Below are positions 41,951-53,250 of a stretch of 64,000 nt of DNA, piece by piece; position 1 is the first letter of the stretch; each line of letters opens with the position of its first letter. This DNA comes from Pseudomonas protegens CHA0 (lineage in GTDB: Bacteria; Pseudomonadota; Gammaproteobacteria; Pseudomonadales; Pseudomonadaceae), in the NCBI RefSeq assembly GCF_000397205.1, contig NC_021237.1, positions 621,001 through 685,000 of the forward strand, written 5' to 3'. Made by a program: the position numbers and the translations under genes. Under the pieces are notes generated by a model. It worked only from the letters and a program-made list of their open reading frames with translations. It made no database searches and was not told the origin of the DNA.

Positions 41951-43252
41951 TTGTTCTTTGAGCGCCACGGTGGTGGTGAACGGGCCATTCTCGTTCACTT
42001 GGATGGTCAGGACCCTGAGGCGCGCGAAGATCCGCAGGAGTTTCAGGAGCTGGCATTATCGGCCGGCGCCGAGACCGTCGCGTTTGTTAGCGTGCCGCGT
42101 CATCGGCCAACCGCCAAATACCTGGTTGGCAGCGGCAAGGTCGAGGAGTTACGCGACCTGGTCAAAGCCGAACAGGTAGACCTGGTGATTTTCAATCACA
42201 TCCTCACACCCAGTCAGGAACGTAACCTCGAACGTGTATTCGAGTGTCGCGTGATCGACCGCACGGGTCTGATTCTCGATATCTTCGCTCAGCGCGCGCG
42301 CACCCATGAAGGCAAGCTCCAGGTTGAACTGGCCCAGCTTGAGCACATGAGCACCCGTCTGGTTCGTGGCTGGACTCACCTTGAACGGCAGAAAGGCGGT
42401 ATCGGTCTGCGCGGGCCCGGTGAAACCCAGCTGGAAACCGACCGGCGCCTGTTGCGAGTGCGTCTGCGGCAGATCAAGGCGCGCCTGGAGAAGGTTCGCA
42501 GCCAGCGTGAGCAGGCCCGTCGTGGCCGCAAGCGTGCGGATATCCCTTCAGTGTCCCTGGTGGGCTACACCAACGCCGGCAAGTCCACGCTGTTCAATGC
42601 GGTCACTGCGTCCGATGTTTTCGCTGCCGACCAATTGTTCGCCACCCTCGACCCCACCCTGCGCCGGCTTGAGCTGGACGACCTGGGGCCGATTGTGCTG
42701 GCCGATACCGTGGGGTTCATCCGCCACCTGCCGCACAAGTTGGTGGAGGCGTTTCGGGCTACCCTCGAAGAATCGAGCAACTCCGATTTGCTGCTGCATG
42801 TGATCGATGCCCATGAGCCCGAGCGCATGGCGCAGATCGAGCAGGTGATGGTGGTGCTGGGGGAGATCGGGGCTCAAGACTTGCCGATCCTGGAGGTCTA
42901 TAACAAACTCGATTTGCTCGAGGGTGTGGAGCCGCAGATCCAGCGCGACCCTGACGGCAAGCCGCAGCGGGTCTGGCTGTCGGCCCGTGATGGCCAGGGG
43001 CTGGATCTGCTCAAGCAGGCCATCGCCGAGCTGCTGGGTGAAGATTTGTTTGTAGGCACCTTGCGCTTGCCTCAGCGTTTTGCTCGACTGCGAGCACAGT
43101 TTTTCCAGTTGAACGCTGTGCAGAAAGAAGATCACGACGACGAAGGTGTCAGCCTGCTTGCTGTTCGCCTGCCACGGGCCGAGTTGAACCGGCTGGTCAG
43201 TCGCGAAGGCATGCAGCCGTCGGAATTCATCGAGCAACACACTTTGCAATAA
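41951..43252 (+). CDS. hflX: GTPase HflX
   Basis: A 433-residue ribosome-associated GTPase that splits stalled ribosomes. N-terminal HflX domain with RQKGGIGLRGPGETQLETD-type glycine-rich segment; G domain with GYTNAGKSTLFN, DTVGFIRHLP and NKLDLL. The start is TTG at 41951 (MFFERHGGGERA) with AGGAG eight bases upstream. It directly follows hfq, as in the E. coli hfq-hflX-hflKC arrangement. Confidence 0.96.
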   Translation: MFFERHGGGERAILVHLDGQDPEAREDPQEFQELALSAGAETVAFVSVPRHRPTAKYLVGSGKVEELRDLVKAEQVDLVIFNHILTPSQERNLERVFECRVIDRTGLILDIFAQRARTHEGKLQVELAQLEHMSTRLVRGWTHLERQKGGIGLRGPGETQLETDRRLLRVRLRQIKARLEKVRSQREQARRGRKRADIPSVSLVGYTNAGKSTLFNAVTASDVFAADQLFATLDPTLRRLELDDLGPIVLADTVGFIRHLPHKLVEAFRATLEESSNSDLLLHVIDAHEPERMAQIEQVMVVLGEIGAQDLPILEVYNKLDLLEGVEPQIQRDPDGKPQRVWLSARDGQGLDLLKQAIAELLGEDLFVGTLRLPQRFARLRAQFFQLNAVQKEDHDDEGVSLLAVRLPRAELNRLVSREGMQPSEFIEQHTLQ

Positions 43253-43348
43253 AAGCCTGGGCAAGCGGTTGTGCCGCTGTAGCAGGCATTCTGTAGCATT
43301 GGTCGGCGCGCCGTGGGTGCGTCTTTGCTTTATCAGATGGAGAGCGCT

Positions 43349-44527
43349 ATGGCTTGGAATGAGCCGGGTGGCAACTCGAATAATCAGGACCCTTGGGGTG
43401 GTAAGCGCCGCAATAATGGCGATCGCAAGGGGCCACCAGATCTCGACGAGGCCTTCCGTAAGCTGCAGGAAAGCCTGAATGGGTTGTTCGGTGGTGGTAA
43501 GAAACGTGGTGATGACGGCGGTAGTTCCGGCAAGGGCGGTGGTTTCGGCCTGCTGGGTATCGGTCTTGTCGTGCTGGCTGCCGTGTGGCTGTACAGCGCG
43601 GTGTATGTAGTAGACGAGCAGGAGCAGGCCGTAGTGCTGCGCTTCGGCAAATACTACGAAACCGTCGGCCCGGGTCTGAACATCTACTTCCCGCCGATCG
43701 ATCGCAAGTACATGGAAAACGTCACGCGCGAGCGTGCCTACACCAAGCAGGGTCAGATGCTCACCGAGGACGAGAACATCGTCGAAGTGCCGCTGACCGT
43801 GCAGTACAAGATCAGCAACCTGCAGGATTTCGTGCTGAACGTCGATCAGCCGGAAATCAGCCTGCAGCATGCGACCGACAGCGCCCTGCGTCACGTGGTG
43901 GGTTCCACCGCCATGGACCAGGTGTTGACCGAAGGTCGTGAATTGATGGCCAGTGAGATCAAGGAGCGTCTGCAACGCTTCCTGGACAACTATCGCACCG
44001 GTATCACCGTGACCCAGGTGAACGTACAGAGCGCAGCGGCACCGCGTGAAGTACAGGAAGCCTTCGATGACGTGATCCGTGCCCGTGAAGATGAACAGCG
44101 TTCGCGCAACCAGGCTGAAACCTATGCCAACGGCGTCGTGCCGGAAGCCCGTGGTCAGGCCCAGCGCATCCTCGAGGATGCCAACGGTTACCGTGACGAA
44201 GTGGTATCCCGGGCCAAGGGTGAGGCAGATCGCTTCACCAAACTGGTTGCCGAGTACCGCAAGGCTCCTGAAGTCACCCGTCAGCGCCTGTACCTGGACA
44301 CCATGCAGGAAGTCTTCAGCAACACCAGCAAGGTGCTGGTGACTGGCAGCAAGGGCGGGCAGAACAATCTGCTCTATCTGCCGCTGGACAAGATGATCGA
44401 CAGTGGTCGTAGCGGCAGTGCTCCGGTAACGGGCGCAGCATCGGCGGCCAGCAATGAAGCGAATGCGCGCGCGGCGGCTGACCATATGCAGCAACAGCAG
44501 CAGACGCGTTCTAGGGAGACTCGCTGA
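43349..44527 (+). CDS. hflK: FtsH protease modulator HflK
   Basis: A 392-residue SPFH/band 7 protein. The Gly/Asn-rich cytoplasmic start (residues 1-65) is followed by a single helix (about 67-88) and then the periplasmic band 7 domain and coiled coil. With HflC it forms a cage around FtsH. I took the ATG at 43349 (MAWNEPGGN), with GGAG upstream. The stop overlaps hflC (TGATG). Confidence 0.96.
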   Translation: MAWNEPGGNSNNQDPWGGKRRNNGDRKGPPDLDEAFRKLQESLNGLFGGGKKRGDDGGSSGKGGGFGLLGIGLVVLAAVWLYSAVYVVDEQEQAVVLRFGKYYETVGPGLNIYFPPIDRKYMENVTRERAYTKQGQMLTEDENIVEVPLTVQYKISNLQDFVLNVDQPEISLQHATDSALRHVVGSTAMDQVLTEGRELMASEIKERLQRFLDNYRTGITVTQVNVQSAAAPREVQEAFDDVIRAREDEQRSRNQAETYANGVVPEARGQAQRILEDANGYRDEVVSRAKGEADRFTKLVAEYRKAPEVTRQRLYLDTMQEVFSNTSKVLVTGSKGGQNNLLYLPLDKMIDSGRSGSAPVTGAASAASNEANARAAADHMQQQQQTRSRETR

Positions 44528-45396
44528 TGAGCAATAAATCGCTGATCGCCCTGATCGTGGGCGTTGTCGTGGCGGTGGTTGCCTGGAACAGCTTCTACAT
44601 CGTCGCTCAGACCGAGCGTGCGGTGTTGCTGCAGTTCGGTCGTGTGGTTCAGGCGGATGTCCAGCCTGGCCTGCATGTGAAAGTGCCCTACGTGAACCAG
44701 GTGCGTAAGTTCGACGCACGCCTGATGACCCTGGATGCACCGACGCAGCGCTTCCTGACCCTGGAAAAGAAAGCCGTGATGGTGGATGCCTACGCCAAGT
44801 GGCGGGTGAAGGATGCCGAGCGTTTCTACACCGCGACTTCCGGCCTCAAGCAGATTGCCGACGAGCGTCTTTCCCGTCGCCTGGAGTCGGGCCTGCGTGA
44901 CCAGTTCGGTAAGCGCACCCTGCACGAAGTGGTTTCCGGTGAGCGTGACGCGCTGATGGCGGATATCACGGCGTCGCTGAACAAGATGGCGGAAAAGGAG
45001 CTGGGTATCGAAGTGGTCGATGTCCGGGTCAAGGCCATCGACCTGCCCAAGGAAGTGAACCGCAGCGTGTTCGAGCGCATGAGCACCGAGCGTGAGCGTG
45101 AGGCTCGCGAGCACCGGGCCAAAGGTAACGAACTGGCGGAAGGCATCCGTGCCGATGCCGATCGTCAGCGTCGCGTGCTGTTGGCTGAAGCCTATCGGGA
45201 GTCTGAAGAGGCTCGCGGTGACGGTGATGCCCAGGCAGCGGCGATCTATGCCAAGGCCTACGGCCAGGACCAGGAGTTCTACGCGTTCTACCGTAGCCTG
45301 CGTGCCTACCGTGAAAGCTTCGCGAACAAATCCGACGTCATGGTTCTGGACCCAAGCAGCGACTTCTTCCACTACCTGGAAAAGTCCAAGCCTTGA
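44527..45396 (+). CDS. hflC: FtsH protease modulator HflC
   Basis: A 289-residue partner of HflK. One N-terminal helix (about residues 4-21) precedes the SPFH domain (TERAVLLQFGRVVQ) and a long charged helix rich in Arg and Glu (STEREREAREHRAKGNE). The C-terminal YRSLRAYRESF is typical. It is the last gene of the operon; two hairpins follow. Confidence 0.96.
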   Translation: MSNKSLIALIVGVVVAVVAWNSFYIVAQTERAVLLQFGRVVQADVQPGLHVKVPYVNQVRKFDARLMTLDAPTQRFLTLEKKAVMVDAYAKWRVKDAERFYTATSGLKQIADERLSRRLESGLRDQFGKRTLHEVVSGERDALMADITASLNKMAEKELGIEVVDVRVKAIDLPKEVNRSVFERMSTEREREAREHRAKGNELAEGIRADADRQRRVLLAEAYRESEEARGDGDAQAAAIYAKAYGQDQEFYAFYRSLRAYRESFANKSDVMVLDPSSDFFHYLEKSKP

Positions 45397-45415
45397 TCAG
45401 GCCCTGACCCTGGAG

Positions 45416-45450
45416 CACCCCGCCGGGCGGCTAAAACGCCTCGCGGGGTG
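45416..45450 (+). terminator. Hairpin after hflC
   Basis: CACCCCGC...GCGGGGTG with an inner GGCG/CGCC stem. No T-run directly after it; a better terminator follows at 45483. Confidence 0.5.
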
Positions 45451-45482
45451 ATCCTTTGGGAAAACGGGTGTATGATGCGGCA

Positions 45483-45505
45483 GCCGGGAAATTCCCGGCT
45501 TTTTT
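45483..45505 (+). terminator. Rho-independent terminator between hflC and hisZ
   Basis: GCCGGGAA, loop A, TTCCCGGC, then T6. Confidence 0.9.
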
Positions 45506-45688
45506 GCGTCTGCATCTTTGATTGGCCGTGGCTCGTTCAAGAGTCCGGCAAGATTTTTCGAGGAAAATGGTCTGTACAGCTGATTCCTGGCTGCCTGTCC
45601 GGCTGAGCTCGCGTCGGATGCGACTGTTTTCTGCTTCACTCTAAGGCTGGCCCCAGGCTTGCCGCCCGGATCATAGGGGAATGGCGTA

Positions 45689-46876
45689 ATGGCAACGGTA
45701 GACCGCTGGCTGCTGCCAGATGGCATCGAAGAAGTATTGCCGCCGGAAGCGGCGCGCATCGAAGTGGCGCGTCGTCAGGTGTTGGATCTGTTTCAGAGTT
45801 GGGGTTACGAGTTCGTCGTCACTCCCCATATCGAATACCTGGAATCCCTGTTGACAGGTGCAGGCCAGGATCTGGATCTGCGTACCTTCAAGGTCATCGA
45901 CCCGCAGTCGGGCCGGCAGATGGGGTTTCGGGCCGACATCACGCCGCAGGTGGCGCGTATTGATGCCCACACCCTGCGCCGCGAAGGGCCGAGCCGCCTG
46001 TGCTACGCCGGCAGTGTGCTGCATGCGCAGCCGCGTGCCTTGTCGTCCTCGCGCAGCCCGATCCAGCTGGGGGCCGAGTTGTATGGCGATGCCAGCCCGA
46101 GCAGCGACGTTGAAGTCATCAGCCTGATGCTGGCCATGCTGCAACTGGCCGACGTGCCCGATGTGCACATGGATCTGGGACATGTTGGCATCTACCGTGG
46201 CCTGGCACAGGCCGCCGGCTTGTCCGGTGCTGTTGAACAGCAACTGTTCGATGCCCTGCAACGCAAGGCGATCGACGAGGTCATCAGCCTGACGGAAGGC
46301 CTGCCGGCCGACTTGGCGGACATGCTGCGCTCCCTGGTGGACCTGTGCGGCAGCCGCGAAGTGCTGGGCGATGCCCGCCGTCGCCTGGCCGGTGCGCCGA
46401 CGTCTGTGCTGCTGGCGCTGGATGAATTGCTGACCATTGCCGAGCGCCTGTCCGTGCGGTTCCCGGACTTGCCGCTGTATTTCGACCTTGGCGAGTTGCG
46501 CGGCTATCACTACCACACCGGTGTGGTGTTCGCGGTATTTGTTCCAGGCGTGGGCCAATCCATCGCCCAGGGCGGGCGCTACGATGACATCGGCGCGGAT
46601 TTCGGGCGTGCCCGTCCCGCGACTGGTTTCTCCACCGATTTGAAAACCCTGGTGACCCTGGGGCGTGCTGAAGTCGAGCTACCGTCTGGCGGTATCTGGA
46701 TGCCAGACAACACTGACGCGGCACTCTGGCAGACCGTCTGCCGCTTGCGCAGTGAGGGTCAGCGTGTGGTTCAGGCCTTGCCTGGGCAGCCTTTGGCCGC
46801 CGCCCGTGAAGCGGACTGCGACCGGCAATTGATTCAGCAGAATGGGCTTTGGCAAGTATTGCCGCTGGCTTCTTGA
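45689..46876 (+). CDS. hisZ: ATP phosphoribosyltransferase regulatory subunit
   Basis: A 395-residue HisRS-like protein that activates the short form of HisG for the first step of histidine synthesis. Class II synthetase-like core segments: [26 protein letters not shown] and [13 protein letters not shown]. It lacks the anticodon-binding domain of true HisRS. No hisG is adjacent; location next to purA is the known arrangement in Pseudomonas. The start at 45689 gives [12 protein letters not shown]. Confidence 0.93.
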   Translation: MATVDRWLLPDGIEEVLPPEAARIEVARRQVLDLFQSWGYEFVVTPHIEYLESLLTGAGQDLDLRTFKVIDPQSGRQMGFRADITPQVARIDAHTLRREGPSRLCYAGSVLHAQPRALSSSRSPIQLGAELYGDASPSSDVEVISLMLAMLQLADVPDVHMDLGHVGIYRGLAQAAGLSGAVEQQLFDALQRKAIDEVISLTEGLPADLADMLRSLVDLCGSREVLGDARRRLAGAPTSVLLALDELLTIAERLSVRFPDLPLYFDLGELRGYHYHTGVVFAVFVPGVGQSIAQGGRYDDIGADFGRARPATGFSTDLKTLVTLGRAEVELPSGGIWMPDNTDAALWQTVCRLRSEGQRVVQALPGQPLAAAREADCDRQLIQQNGLWQVLPLAS

Positions 46877-48223
<1,347 letters not shown>

Positions 48224-48242
48224 TAAGTCGTTGATGTAAAAA

Positions 48243-48270
48243 ACAAAGGGCCCTTAATCGGGCCCTTTGT
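48243..48270 (+). terminator. Terminator after purA
   Basis: ACAAAGGGCCC, loop TTAATC, GGGCCCTTTGT, then CGTTT. Confidence 0.8.
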
Positions 48271-48362
48271 CGTTTCTGCCTGCCACGCGGCACGACCCTT
48301 GCTGTGAAATCCACTTCTAGAGTGCCATCAGAATAATGGCGTCAAAAGTAGAGGGATTTCCT

Positions 48363-50297
48363 GTGTCGGCCGTTCTCTCACTGTTACAAAGCCGTTTACT
48401 ACGGCCTGTGTTCGTTACTCTCGGTATCGCCCTTTTGGTGCAAGTGCTGGTAGCGGTTGCCCTGACTCGGAGCACAGTGACTGCCCTCGAGGCGGATCTG
48501 GCTTCGCGCCTGGGCGGCGACAGCCAGAAATTGGCTGGCGAGCTCGAGCAGGCGGGCAAAGAAGTCACCTCCAGTCTGGAGAGTCTTTCCAGCAGTACCC
48601 GCCAACGCCTCACGGCCGGCCTGTCTTCGCGTCTCAAGGAAGAACAGGTACAGCTGCGTGCAGCGCTGGAGAAGGACCTGAAGGACTCTGCCAATGACAT
48701 GGCTCAGTTGCTGGCCTCCGTGGCGCCTCGCGCCATGTGGGACAGTGATGTGCCGACCTTGTCCGAGTTCGCCCGACGGGCTCAGCGCAACCCCAATGTG
48801 TTGTTCGTGGTTTATGACGATGCGGCGGGAGAGCACCTGACCCGCTACCTGAATCGTGAAAACCCGATCAACAAGGCGCTGCTGGAAAAGGGCAAGGGCG
48901 ACCGGGCGCTGGACAAAGTCCTGGATGCAGCGAAGAACGATCCTTCGGTGTACTACCTTGAAGCCTCGATCAATCCCAATGGCGTGGAAATCGGCAAGGT
49001 GCTGATGGGAGTCTCCACCGCGTCGGTGGAGGCCGATATCGCCGCCCTGGATCAGCGTTTCAGTGCCTTGATTGCCAGCAGCGATCAGTTGGTTGGCGAC
49101 AGCCTCAAGGGAGCTTCTGCCGACAGCTCGGCGGCCATGCGCTCGCGCTTGCAGTCGGCCCAGGGTACGGCGGCACAGATGCAGGCCAATACCGCGAGCA
49201 CGGTGCAGGAGGCGGCGGCCACCTTGCGCTGGCAGATCGGCGTCGGCCTGGCGCTGGTTGGCCTGGCCCTGCTGCTGTTGCTGGCAGTGGTGCTGGGGCG
49301 TCGCGTGGTGAGCAAGCTGCATTTGCTGATCGCTGCGCTCAATGACCTGGCAGCGGGCGAAGGTGACCTGACCAAGCGTGTGCCGCTCAACAGCAATGAT
49401 GAGATTGGCGACATGGCCTCGGCGGTGAATCGCTTTGTGGATAAGTTGCAGCCCATCGTGCGGGAAGCGGGGGATGTGGCCCAGCGCACAGGCGTCGAGA
49501 TCGGCGCCATGAGCCAGCGTAATGCCGGGGCTGATGCCGCAGCCGAAGCGCAGCGTGATGAGGTGGCAGAGAGCCTGCGGGCGTTGTCGCAGATGGCCGA
49601 TGAAGCCCAGGCGGAAAGCCAGGCGATGCAGGCCGCACTGCAGCAGGTGGTGGAGATTCGTCAGGCGACGGACGAGACTACCCGCACCTCCGAGCAGGTC
49701 GGCAGCCTGATCGAGGCGCTGGCGGGGCAAGTGGATACCGGGGCCAAGGTGATCGAGCGCCTGGCCCAGCAGAGCGAGCAGATCGAGGTGGTGCTGACGG
49801 TGATCCATGGCATTGCCGAGCAAACCAACCTGCTGGCATTGAACGCTGCGATCGAGGCCGCGCGCGCCGGCGAGACCGGGCGCGGATTTGCCGTGGTGGC
49901 GGATGAGGTACGGGCCCTGGCCAGCAAGACGCAAAGCTCCACTGGCGATATCCAGGCTCATATCGGTGCCCTGCAGCAGGGGGCGCGGGAGGCCGTAGCG
50001 GCTATCGGTCAGGCCGGGCGTCAGGCCAGCGAGGGCTTGCTGGTGCTGCGCGACAGTGCTCGCCTGCAACAATCGGTGCAGTCTTCGGTAGAGCAGGTGC
50101 ACGCCGCGATTGGCCTGGCCACCCAGGCTGCGGCCCATCAGGCGCAGGGCGCGCAGGCGGTGCGTGGGCGGGTGGAAACCATCCATGCCCAGGCCGAGCG
50201 AGCGGCTCAGGCCGTGGTAGAAACCACCGCCAGCGGCAAGGTACTGGACAGCCTGGCGGCGCAGCTCAAGGCCAGCCTCGGTCAGTTCCGCGCCTGA
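48363..50297 (+). CDS. Methyl-accepting chemotaxis protein
   Basis: A 644-residue transmembrane chemoreceptor. TM1 about 15-34, periplasmic sensor about 35-286 (possibly a single-Cache-like fold: NVLFVVYDD, then [12 protein letters not shown]), TM2 about 291-312, HAMP, and a cytoplasmic domain with the conserved hairpin tip [19 protein letters not shown]. Ligand unknown. No C-terminal CheR-docking pentapeptide is visible. I prefer the GTG at 48363 (MSAVLSLLQ), which has AGAGGGA upstream, over the ATG at 48336, which has no clear ribosome site. Confidence 0.92.
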   Translation: MSAVLSLLQSRLLRPVFVTLGIALLVQVLVAVALTRSTVTALEADLASRLGGDSQKLAGELEQAGKEVTSSLESLSSSTRQRLTAGLSSRLKEEQVQLRAALEKDLKDSANDMAQLLASVAPRAMWDSDVPTLSEFARRAQRNPNVLFVVYDDAAGEHLTRYLNRENPINKALLEKGKGDRALDKVLDAAKNDPSVYYLEASINPNGVEIGKVLMGVSTASVEADIAALDQRFSALIASSDQLVGDSLKGASADSSAAMRSRLQSAQGTAAQMQANTASTVQEAAATLRWQIGVGLALVGLALLLLLAVVLGRRVVSKLHLLIAALNDLAAGEGDLTKRVPLNSNDEIGDMASAVNRFVDKLQPIVREAGDVAQRTGVEIGAMSQRNAGADAAAEAQRDEVAESLRALSQMADEAQAESQAMQAALQQVVEIRQATDETTRTSEQVGSLIEALAGQVDTGAKVIERLAQQSEQIEVVLTVIHGIAEQTNLLALNAAIEAARAGETGRGFAVVADEVRALASKTQSSTGDIQAHIGALQQGAREAVAAIGQAGRQASEGLLVLRDSARLQQSVQSSVEQVHAAIGLATQAAAHQAQGAQAVRGRVETIHAQAERAAQAVVETTASGKVLDSLAAQLKASLGQFRA

Positions 50298-50306
50298 TGC
50301 CTGGCC

Positions 50307-50349
50307 GGCAAGCTGGCTCCTGCCACCTTACTGCAGGAGCCGGCTTGCC
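50307..50349. repeat. REP pair / hairpin between the chemoreceptor and fbpB
   Basis: A 17-bp stem made by GGCAAGCTGGCTCCTGC and GCAGGAGCCGGCTTGCC with one mismatch, around a 9-base loop. Two converging REPs of the GTAGGAGC type that can end both converging transcripts. Confidence 0.8.
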
Positions 50350-50354
50350 ACCTC

Positions 50355-51920
50355 TCAGCGACTCAAATACATCCGCGTTGTCAGCAGATAGACCGGTAGC
50401 CCTGACACCAGTATCAACAGCGCCGCATAAGGTGCCGCCGCTGCAAACTCCACATTCGCCGTATGCGCCCACACTTCTGTGGCCAGGGTGTTGAGCCCGG
50501 TTGGGCTGAGCAGCAGGGTCGCTGTCAGTTCCTTCATCGCATCCAGAAAGACCAGGGCGAAAGCCGCGCCCAGCGCCGGGAAGATGATCGGCAGGGTCAC
50601 TCGGCAAAAGGCGCTGAACGACGATGCGCCGAGGGTTCTTGCTGCTTCTTCCAGCTGTGGCGCGGCCTTGTTCAGCGCGGTGCGGATCGGCGCCTGGGCC
50701 AGGGGCAGGAACAGCAGGGCATAGGCAATCAGCAGCAGCGCCGAGGTCTGGTACAGCACCGGCACATAGTGCAGCGCGAAATACACCAGGGTCAGGGCGA
50801 TCACCAGCCCTGGCAGGGCATGCAGCAGATAGGGCAGGCGCTCTGCCCAGATGGCCAGGCGCCCCTTGTAGCGCACCACCAGCAGGCCCACCGGCACTGC
50901 CAGCACCAGGCACAGGCCGGCGCCGCCCAGGGACAGGGCCAGTGAAGACAGCAATGCTTCGCTGATTGCCGCGACGGGGAAGGCTGCCGATGAACCGACG
51001 GCCAGCCAATAGGCAAGCATGCCCAGGGGGACACCGCTGCCGATCAGCGCCAGCATCAGGCAGTAAAGCTGTCCGCCGATGCTCCAGCGCCCCAGGCGTA
51101 CCTGTTCGGCGTGCCTGGCTGCGCCCTGGCCGGTGCGTACATGGCGGCCCTTGCCACGGACGCGCAGTTCCAGCCCCAGCAGCAGCAGGCACAGCGCCAG
51201 CAACACGGCCGACAGCATGGCGGCGTTGGCATTGCTGAACTCCAGCTCGAATTGCTGGTAGATGGCGGTGGTGAAGGTCTGCAGGCCGATGATCGACAGG
51301 GCGCCGAACTCCACCAGCATATGCAGGGCAATCAGCAGCGAGCCGGCCAGCAATGAAGGCCAGAGCAAGGGCAGGGTTATCTTGAAGAACACGCCCCAGC
51401 GATTTTGCCCCAGGGTCCGCGCCGATTCCTCCAGGGAGGGGTCGAGATTACGCAGGGTGGCCGCCACCGGCAGGAACACCAGCGGGTATTTGGACAGGGT
51501 CATCACCAGGATCGCGCCGCCCAGTCCTTCGAACCCGGCGCTCAGGGATACCCAAGTGAAGCTGCTGACAAAGGCCGGTACGGCGAAGGGCAAGCACAGC
51601 ACCACGCCCCAGATCCGCCTTCCCGGCAAATCGCTGCGTTCCAGCAGCCAGGCCAGGGACAGGCCGAGCACGGCGCAGGCAAGGGTCACGCCGAGCATCA
51701 GCAGCAGGGTATTGCTCAGCAGGCGCAACACATAGGGGCGCCACAGCAGGTGCAGGGCTTCAGCCCAGCCGGCCTGCCAGGCCTTGAGGCCGACATATAA
51801 CAGTGGCAACAGGCTCAGGCAGACCAGTAGCAGGACTGGCAGCAGTAGCCAGATCGAAGGCCGCTTGCGCCTCGGCACGAAGGTGGTGCGCAAGGCGGAA
51901 GCGGATGGCGATGGATTCAT
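50355..51920 (-). CDS. fbpB: Iron(III) ABC transporter permease (FbpB type)
   Basis: A 521-residue inner-membrane protein with about 12 helices, a fusion of two permease modules. Each module has its EAA loop for ATPase contact: LEESARTLGQNRWG in the first and LEEAARTLGASSFS in the second. It imports ferric iron delivered by the binding protein encoded just upstream. The start overlaps that gene's stop by 1 bp (TGATG). No ATPase gene follows; the next gene converges. Confidence 0.92.
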   Translation of the reverse strand: MNPSPSASALRTTFVPRRKRPSIWLLLPVLLLVCLSLLPLLYVGLKAWQAGWAEALHLLWRPYVLRLLSNTLLLMLGVTLACAVLGLSLAWLLERSDLPGRRIWGVVLCLPFAVPAFVSSFTWVSLSAGFEGLGGAILVMTLSKYPLVFLPVAATLRNLDPSLEESARTLGQNRWGVFFKITLPLLWPSLLAGSLLIALHMLVEFGALSIIGLQTFTTAIYQQFELEFSNANAAMLSAVLLALCLLLLGLELRVRGKGRHVRTGQGAARHAEQVRLGRWSIGGQLYCLMLALIGSGVPLGMLAYWLAVGSSAAFPVAAISEALLSSLALSLGGAGLCLVLAVPVGLLVVRYKGRLAIWAERLPYLLHALPGLVIALTLVYFALHYVPVLYQTSALLLIAYALLFLPLAQAPIRTALNKAAPQLEEAARTLGASSFSAFCRVTLPIIFPALGAAFALVFLDAMKELTATLLLSPTGLNTLATEVWAHTANVEFAAAAPYAALLILVSGLPVYLLTTRMYLSR

Positions 51921-52945
51921 CAGTTCAGGCCGACGTCACGTTCCAGGTCCAGGGCTTCCTCGGCATTGCCGAGATCGGCTGGGGTCACCTTCGGGGCTTC
52001 CAGTTCATTGAAGGGCTTGAGTCCACGATCGGACTGCATGCCTTTATGCAGCGGGTACTCGGCCGTGGTCTGGGTAATCACCCGCTGGCCTTCTTCGCTG
52101 GCCATGTAGGCCAGAAGCTGCTGGGCCTCTTTCGGATGCTTGCTGGACTTGAGTACGGCTGCGCTGGACACGGTGATCAGGCCGCCGACGTCGCCGCCCG
52201 TGAAGTAGTGCAGTTTTGAGTCGAGCTGGCCTTTTTCCCGTTGCAGGGCAAACCAGTAGTAGTTGTTCACCAGGACCGTGGCCACTTCGCCGTTTTCCAC
52301 GGCTTTGAGGGCCACCATGTTGTTGCTGTAGACCTTGCCGAAAGCCCGCAGGCCGGTCAGCCATTCTTCGGCAGCATCCCTGCCGTGCATCTTGATGATG
52401 GCCACGGCCTGTTCCTGGAAGGCGCCACTGGTGGGCACGAAGCCAACCTTGCCTTGCCACTGCGGCTGGGAGAATTCCATCACCGACTTGGGCAGGTCTT
52501 TTTCGTCGATCAGTTTCGGGTTGAAGGCGACGACTCGTACGCGCGCGGTGACACCGATCCAGGTGCCGTTGCCCGCAACATATTCCTTGGGCAGTACGGC
52601 CAGGGTCGTGGTGTCGGTCTGGGCCAGCAGGCCCTGCTCGCCGAGTTTGTTCAGGGGAGGGGATTCTTCGGTGTGGATCACATCAGCGGGGGAGCGGTCG
52701 CCTTCTTCGACAACCTGGCTGGCCAGTTGATTGCTGCTGCCCTTGCGGACATTCACATGGATGCCGGTCTTGGCTTCGAAAGCCTTGGCTACCGCGTCGC
52801 CGACTTCCTTGTGCTGACCGTTGTACAGGGTCAGGGAAACCGGATCGGCTGCCTGGGTGAAGGGGGATGCCAGGGTCAGCCCCAGCAAAGTGATGGTCAA
52901 GCCACGCAGAAGGGATGTTGGAAGGAGGGTATTTCTGAACATCAT
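51920..52945 (-). CDS. fbpA: Iron(III) ABC transporter periplasmic substrate-binding protein
   Basis: A 341-residue precursor with a signal peptide (about 1-32, ending QAA). Iron ligands of the FbpA family are visible: H45 in YNGQHKE and the tyrosine pair Y229-Y230 in NNYYWFA. It captures Fe3+ in the periplasm and hands it to FbpB. A perfect palindrome about 50 bp upstream may be a regulator site. Start MMFRN at 52945 or one codon later. Confidence 0.93.
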   Translation of the reverse strand: MMFRNTLLPTSLLRGLTITLLGLTLASPFTQAADPVSLTLYNGQHKEVGDAVAKAFEAKTGIHVNVRKGSSNQLASQVVEEGDRSPADVIHTEESPPLNKLGEQGLLAQTDTTTLAVLPKEYVAGNGTWIGVTARVRVVAFNPKLIDEKDLPKSVMEFSQPQWQGKVGFVPTSGAFQEQAVAIIKMHGRDAAEEWLTGLRAFGKVYSNNMVALKAVENGEVATVLVNNYYWFALQREKGQLDSKLHYFTGGDVGGLITVSSAAVLKSSKHPKEAQQLLAYMASEEGQRVITQTTAEYPLHKGMQSDRGLKPFNELEAPKVTPADLGNAEEALDLERDVGLN

Positions 52946-52991
52946 TCGCAGGTTTCCTCACTGTAGTGCCGCAAAAACTTGTAACAATCAT

Positions 52992-53005
52992 AAACGATAT
53001 CGTTT
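52992..53005. promoter_or_regulatory. Palindromic operator candidate upstream of fbpA
   Basis: A perfect 14-bp palindrome, AAACGATATCGTTT, 47 bp before the fbpA start. By position it could be a Fur or other regulator site, but the match to the Fur consensus (GATAATGATAATCATTATC) is weak. Confidence 0.35.
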
Positions 53006-53070
53006 CTCATGTGCGCTTTGCGGATGCGGAGGAAGGCGATGGCGCGGGGAAATATCAGGGGGCAGAAACG

Positions 53071-53096
53071 CAAAAACCCGCTTTCGCGGGTTTTTG
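53071..53096 (-). terminator. Terminator of the downstream tRNA-Leu unit
   Basis: AAAAACCCGC, loop, GCGGGTTTTT: a symmetrical hairpin with A5/T5, identical to the one at 53319-53342. It may also serve the opposite strand. Confidence 0.88.
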
Positions 53097-53130
53097 TGAG
53101 ACTTGAAAGCGATGCTCTCAAGTTTTGAAT

Positions 53131-53217
53131 TGGTGCCCAGAAGAAGACTCGAACTTCCACGACCTTGCGGTCACCAGCACCTGAAGCTGGCGTGTCTACC
53201 AATTTCACCATCTGGGC
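53131..53217 (-). tRNA. tRNA-Leu (anticodon CAG), copy 1
   Basis: An 87-nt gene with encoded CCA. The acceptor stem GCCCAGA pairs with TCTGGGC; the anticodon stem CCAGC/GCTGG surrounds loop TTCAGGT. The long class II variable arm has stem GACC/GGTC (GACCGCAAGGTC). T-arm contains GTTCGAGTC. It reads CUG codons. It differs from copy 2 in the variable arm. Confidence 0.97.
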
Positions 53218-53250
53218 AGTATCGACGTCGTCGCCGTGTCGATGGAGCGC

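Noticed and set aside
42548..44740. 730-codon open frame on the minus strand opposite hflX, hflK and hflC
   Set aside because: Crosses three confirmed genes; composition is that of complement codons.
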